Below, piece by piece: positions 61,450 to 64,000 of a stretch of DNA of 64,000 nt. A program made the translations under genes and the position numbers. The first letter of the stretch is position 1, and every line of letters starts with the position of its first letter. Location of the stretch: assembly GCF_907165205.1 (NCBI RefSeq), contig NC_058193.1, positions 34,795,521 through 34,859,520 on the forward strand, written 5' to 3'. The stretch comes from Coccinella septempunctata. Its lineage: Eukaryota > Arthropoda > Insecta > Coleoptera > Coccinellidae. Under the pieces are notes generated by a model. It saw nothing but the letters and a program-made list of their open reading frames with translations, made no database searches and had not been told where the DNA came from.

Positions 61450-61648
61450 ATCTGCAGATGCCTGAAGCTGCACAAAAAGGATGAAACACGACGTCGCGGT
61501 GCCGTTTCATCCTCTCTCCCTCGTGATGGCGTCAGTCTACGCACGTCAGCGTTCGCGATCTAGTCGGCCACGTTCTTGTCAACTTGACATGTACATACTT
61601 GTTTCGAGCGAGAATTAGACTTGTTTACTCATTTCATTAGACATCGAG
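61450..61648 (+). promoter_or_regulatory. Possible promoter and non-coding first exon of a gene running off the window
   Basis: A GC-rich block with several CG-containing words (ACGTCGCGGTGCCG, CACGTCAGCGTTCGCG) leads into a segment ending CATCGAG followed by GTGAGTGCTG at 61,649, a strong 5' splice-site match. This is the pattern of a 5' UTR exon of a + strand gene whose coding exons lie beyond the window. There is no coding evidence. Confidence 0.3.
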
Positions 61649-61649
61649 G

Positions 61650-64000
61650 TGAGTGCTGAATTGGTTTGAGCTTTCCAGGATATACCTGCTGGGTTTATTA
61701 CGTAGCCTATTTTATATCGTTAATTCCCTTTGTTTCCCTTTGGGGGTTGTTTATTTTGTTTGGTAAGATCATTAACGGATTGAACGGTGAGTGAACCGTA
61801 AGTGAAAGGTATCAGAAGAGGCCCAATGAATTGTTTTGACATTGTTCTCTTCGGAGGTATATAGGTTAGATTAATCGATACTTTTAGGGGTCAATGCTTA
61901 TCAGAATCGTGGATTTAGAAGCAACTAATTAGCAAATTCCAGTGGATTTACAGTAGAGCACGTCGACAAAGGCATATTTCTAATTTTCGATCTATAAATT
62001 GGATTGGTTAACCCAATTGCGAGGCAATAATCCGAATGAGTTTATCCCCAATAGATTCAATCCATCAGTTGATTATTTTTGGGAAATGTGTTTTAAATTA
62101 TCAGACGGTCTGGCAAACCATCAATAAATTCGGAACATTGAAAAGGCCGTGTATAAGACTGCAGTGTTTCAAGGATAAGTTTACGTCAGAATTTGGAATT
62201 AGGGCAAACGTTTAATAGACTTTCACTTTCATTCTTGGAGGGACCTATAAAAGATATCTGAATACGGAACTGAAAGTTTTATATTCTTTCACGTGAAGAG
62301 GATTGAAAATGATTTACTTTCGAGAATTTGACTTCTATAAAGTCAATCATAGAGGGTGATTGAGAAGGTGAATTTGCTGAAAATCTGATGACGAATATTG
62401 CCCGTTGTTTTTATTTACGCGGTTGCAAATTGGTGAATGCGTTGGTTCTAAACATTGGTATCTACTACTAAACATTAACAGCGTATTTAAATTGCTTGAA
62501 AACTGTTAAACCGTTAGAAAGCCCCTTAAATTGAACAACTTTCTCGATTCCCAATAAGATGAGTCAGTTAAAAATTCGTCAAGACCGAAGAATTGCACCG
62601 AAGATTTAAAAAAAAAATAGGCAAACGGTTTTCAAAAGAGTGTCGACTTATATCAAATGAATTTCTAGTTTTTTCAGACCTGGTGTAACTTTAAATTCTC
62701 GAAATGAATGACAAAAGTAGCTGTCTTCATATGGAAACTCTAATTCGAGCTGAATTTGAAGTTTATATAGGGGGTGGAAAAACAAATCTATACCTGATTC
62801 ATCTGTTTCTACCCTTATTTATTGCTGACATAGGGCCTTTTCAGTTATTGTTTTTCTCATTTCTCTCCTTTTATTCCCCAAAGCTAAAGCTAGGTATATC
62901 AGAATGTTCCTGAGGGTATGGTTATTCTTTAGTCCTTGTCAATAACTGAAAATTCATATCAAGATATTGTTGCTTAAGCTCCTTTATCGATAAGTAATTT
63001 TTTCTGAATTTTTGGTTATAACAGTACCTCAGTTATCTAAGTGAATTTAGAGCTGCCTAGAACTGCATCATTACAAACTTTGATTAAGCAAACAATGACT
63101 GCATATACATATATAGAATTGCTCATAAATATCGCAGTAAAAGAAAACTAGACTTTGAAAAATATGAGTAGTTTGATTTTGAGTTTAGGATGAAGAGCGA
63201 CTTGAAAATTATCAGAACAAACTTTTTTCCTGAAGCATTTGGTCTATAAGCGTCCTTCAACTCCTCAGGAAACTTTAATGAGAAGAAGGTTGTCGAACAA
63301 CTAAAACTTAATAGCCAACCATCCTTGATTACTACGAAATGGCAACTCCCTTTTCATGTTTAGTAAATGAACTTGCAACTTCAGCCATCAGGGTCCTCCT
63401 GAATTAAATATCTACGTCGTGGTGGACATTCCCCTGGCATGAGAACATATAGTTCGATCACACGGTCAAGATAAGGGTTTTACTACCGTTATCTGGTGTC
63501 TGGCAAGCCTGGAAACTGACGAAGGGTGAGAAAATGCCGAGGTTTCATCGCTACCCAAGGATTTTGATATGTGGCAACGAAACTTTATACTGCCGAAGCC
63601 TTTTAATTTTCATTTCACGAGGAGCCAACGTGCTATTTGATATGTGAATCAATAAATGAAGAATGGTGCAAAAAGTTGAGAGAGAAGTATCTTATAAGGA
63701 TGGAATTTATGTTATTTAAGGATTCTCATGATTGTTGTGTGTGAAAAACCAGATAGATCGGACAATTTCCTAGTACTAAAGGTCGGATTCATTGCTACAT
63801 GACCTAAGACAGCCACCTCCCTCGCTTCGTCTCTTTCATGCACCCTCTTTTTGTTTCAGACTGAATAAATAGCGTCAAATTTGGTAACCAGGATGTCGTT
63901 CGTTAAATAAAGCCGCTGTTCTTCGCGCAGAGTAGTTATTTCTACATTTTTCCACATTTTCATTTTAAAGTCGGAAAATCCAGGTGTTAAGTTTTCGTTG
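61650..64000. other. Intergenic or long intron, no gene seen
   Basis: AT-rich, no recognised exon or element on either strand. If the 61.45-61.65 kb block is a first exon, this would be its first intron. Confidence 0.4.

Overview
The window is animal nuclear DNA, almost certainly from an insect and probably a beetle (the order is an inference). It is AT-rich. Its genes are split into short exons with GT-AG introns as small as about 60 bp. It carries a six-cysteine insect odorant-binding protein, degenerate CCTAA/TTAGG arrays (the common insect telomere unit), and many Tc1/mariner-type DNA transposons and fold-back repeats. Nothing bacterial or organellar was seen.

Layout. 0.2-2.2 kb (-): a four-exon short-chain dehydrogenase/reductase of the retinol dehydrogenase type. 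3.38-4.60 kb: an internally deleted Tc1-like transposon with perfect 27-bp ends. 8.8-11.9 kb (-): a two-exon ankyrin-repeat gene with a PRANC-like C-terminus and a TATA/initiator promoter. 12-26.5 kb: a gene-poor stretch with fold-back elements, an inverted duplication of a transposon fragment, CCTAA arrays, copies of a CAGGGTGAGTC-ended repeat family, and several GC-richer islands. 26.5-27.8 kb (+): an LRRC20-like leucine-rich-repeat gene. 28.5-31.9 kb: two broken mariner copies in opposite orientation, both sitting in the same host repeat. 35.9-37.1 kb (+): a mitochondrial-type 2-Cys peroxiredoxin. 37.8-42.6 kb (+): an intact hAT-transposase-derived gene (669 codons) whose first intron contains a THAP-domain gene on the same strand. 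44.7-53.9 kb (+): a ten-exon GAF-GAF-PDE cyclic nucleotide phosphodiesterase with a C-terminal prenylation box (PDE6-like). 54.8-57.2 kb (+): a small secreted cysteine-rich protein and an odorant-binding protein. 57.5-59.0 kb (+): NECAP. 59.3-60.3 kb (-): BRCC36. The last 3.6 kb has no recognised coding exon, but a possible 5' exon lies near 61.5-61.66 kb.

The cellular genes look like unrelated housekeeping and sensory genes packed at 35-60 kb: redox defence, cGMP hydrolysis, clathrin coat assembly, K63 deubiquitination and odorant carriage. They do not form a functional cluster. Exon joins were deduced by eye from splice signals, family homology and phase. For the SDR, ankyrin, LRRC20, peroxiredoxin, hAT-like, THAP, PDE6, Cys-rich, OBP, NECAP and BRCC36 genes, the joined exons add up to a whole number of codons with no internal stop. 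The most interesting items are the PRANC-like ankyrin gene, the nested THAP/hAT locus, the inverted mariner pair, and a 21-bp tandem array of palindromes inside a PDE6 intron.
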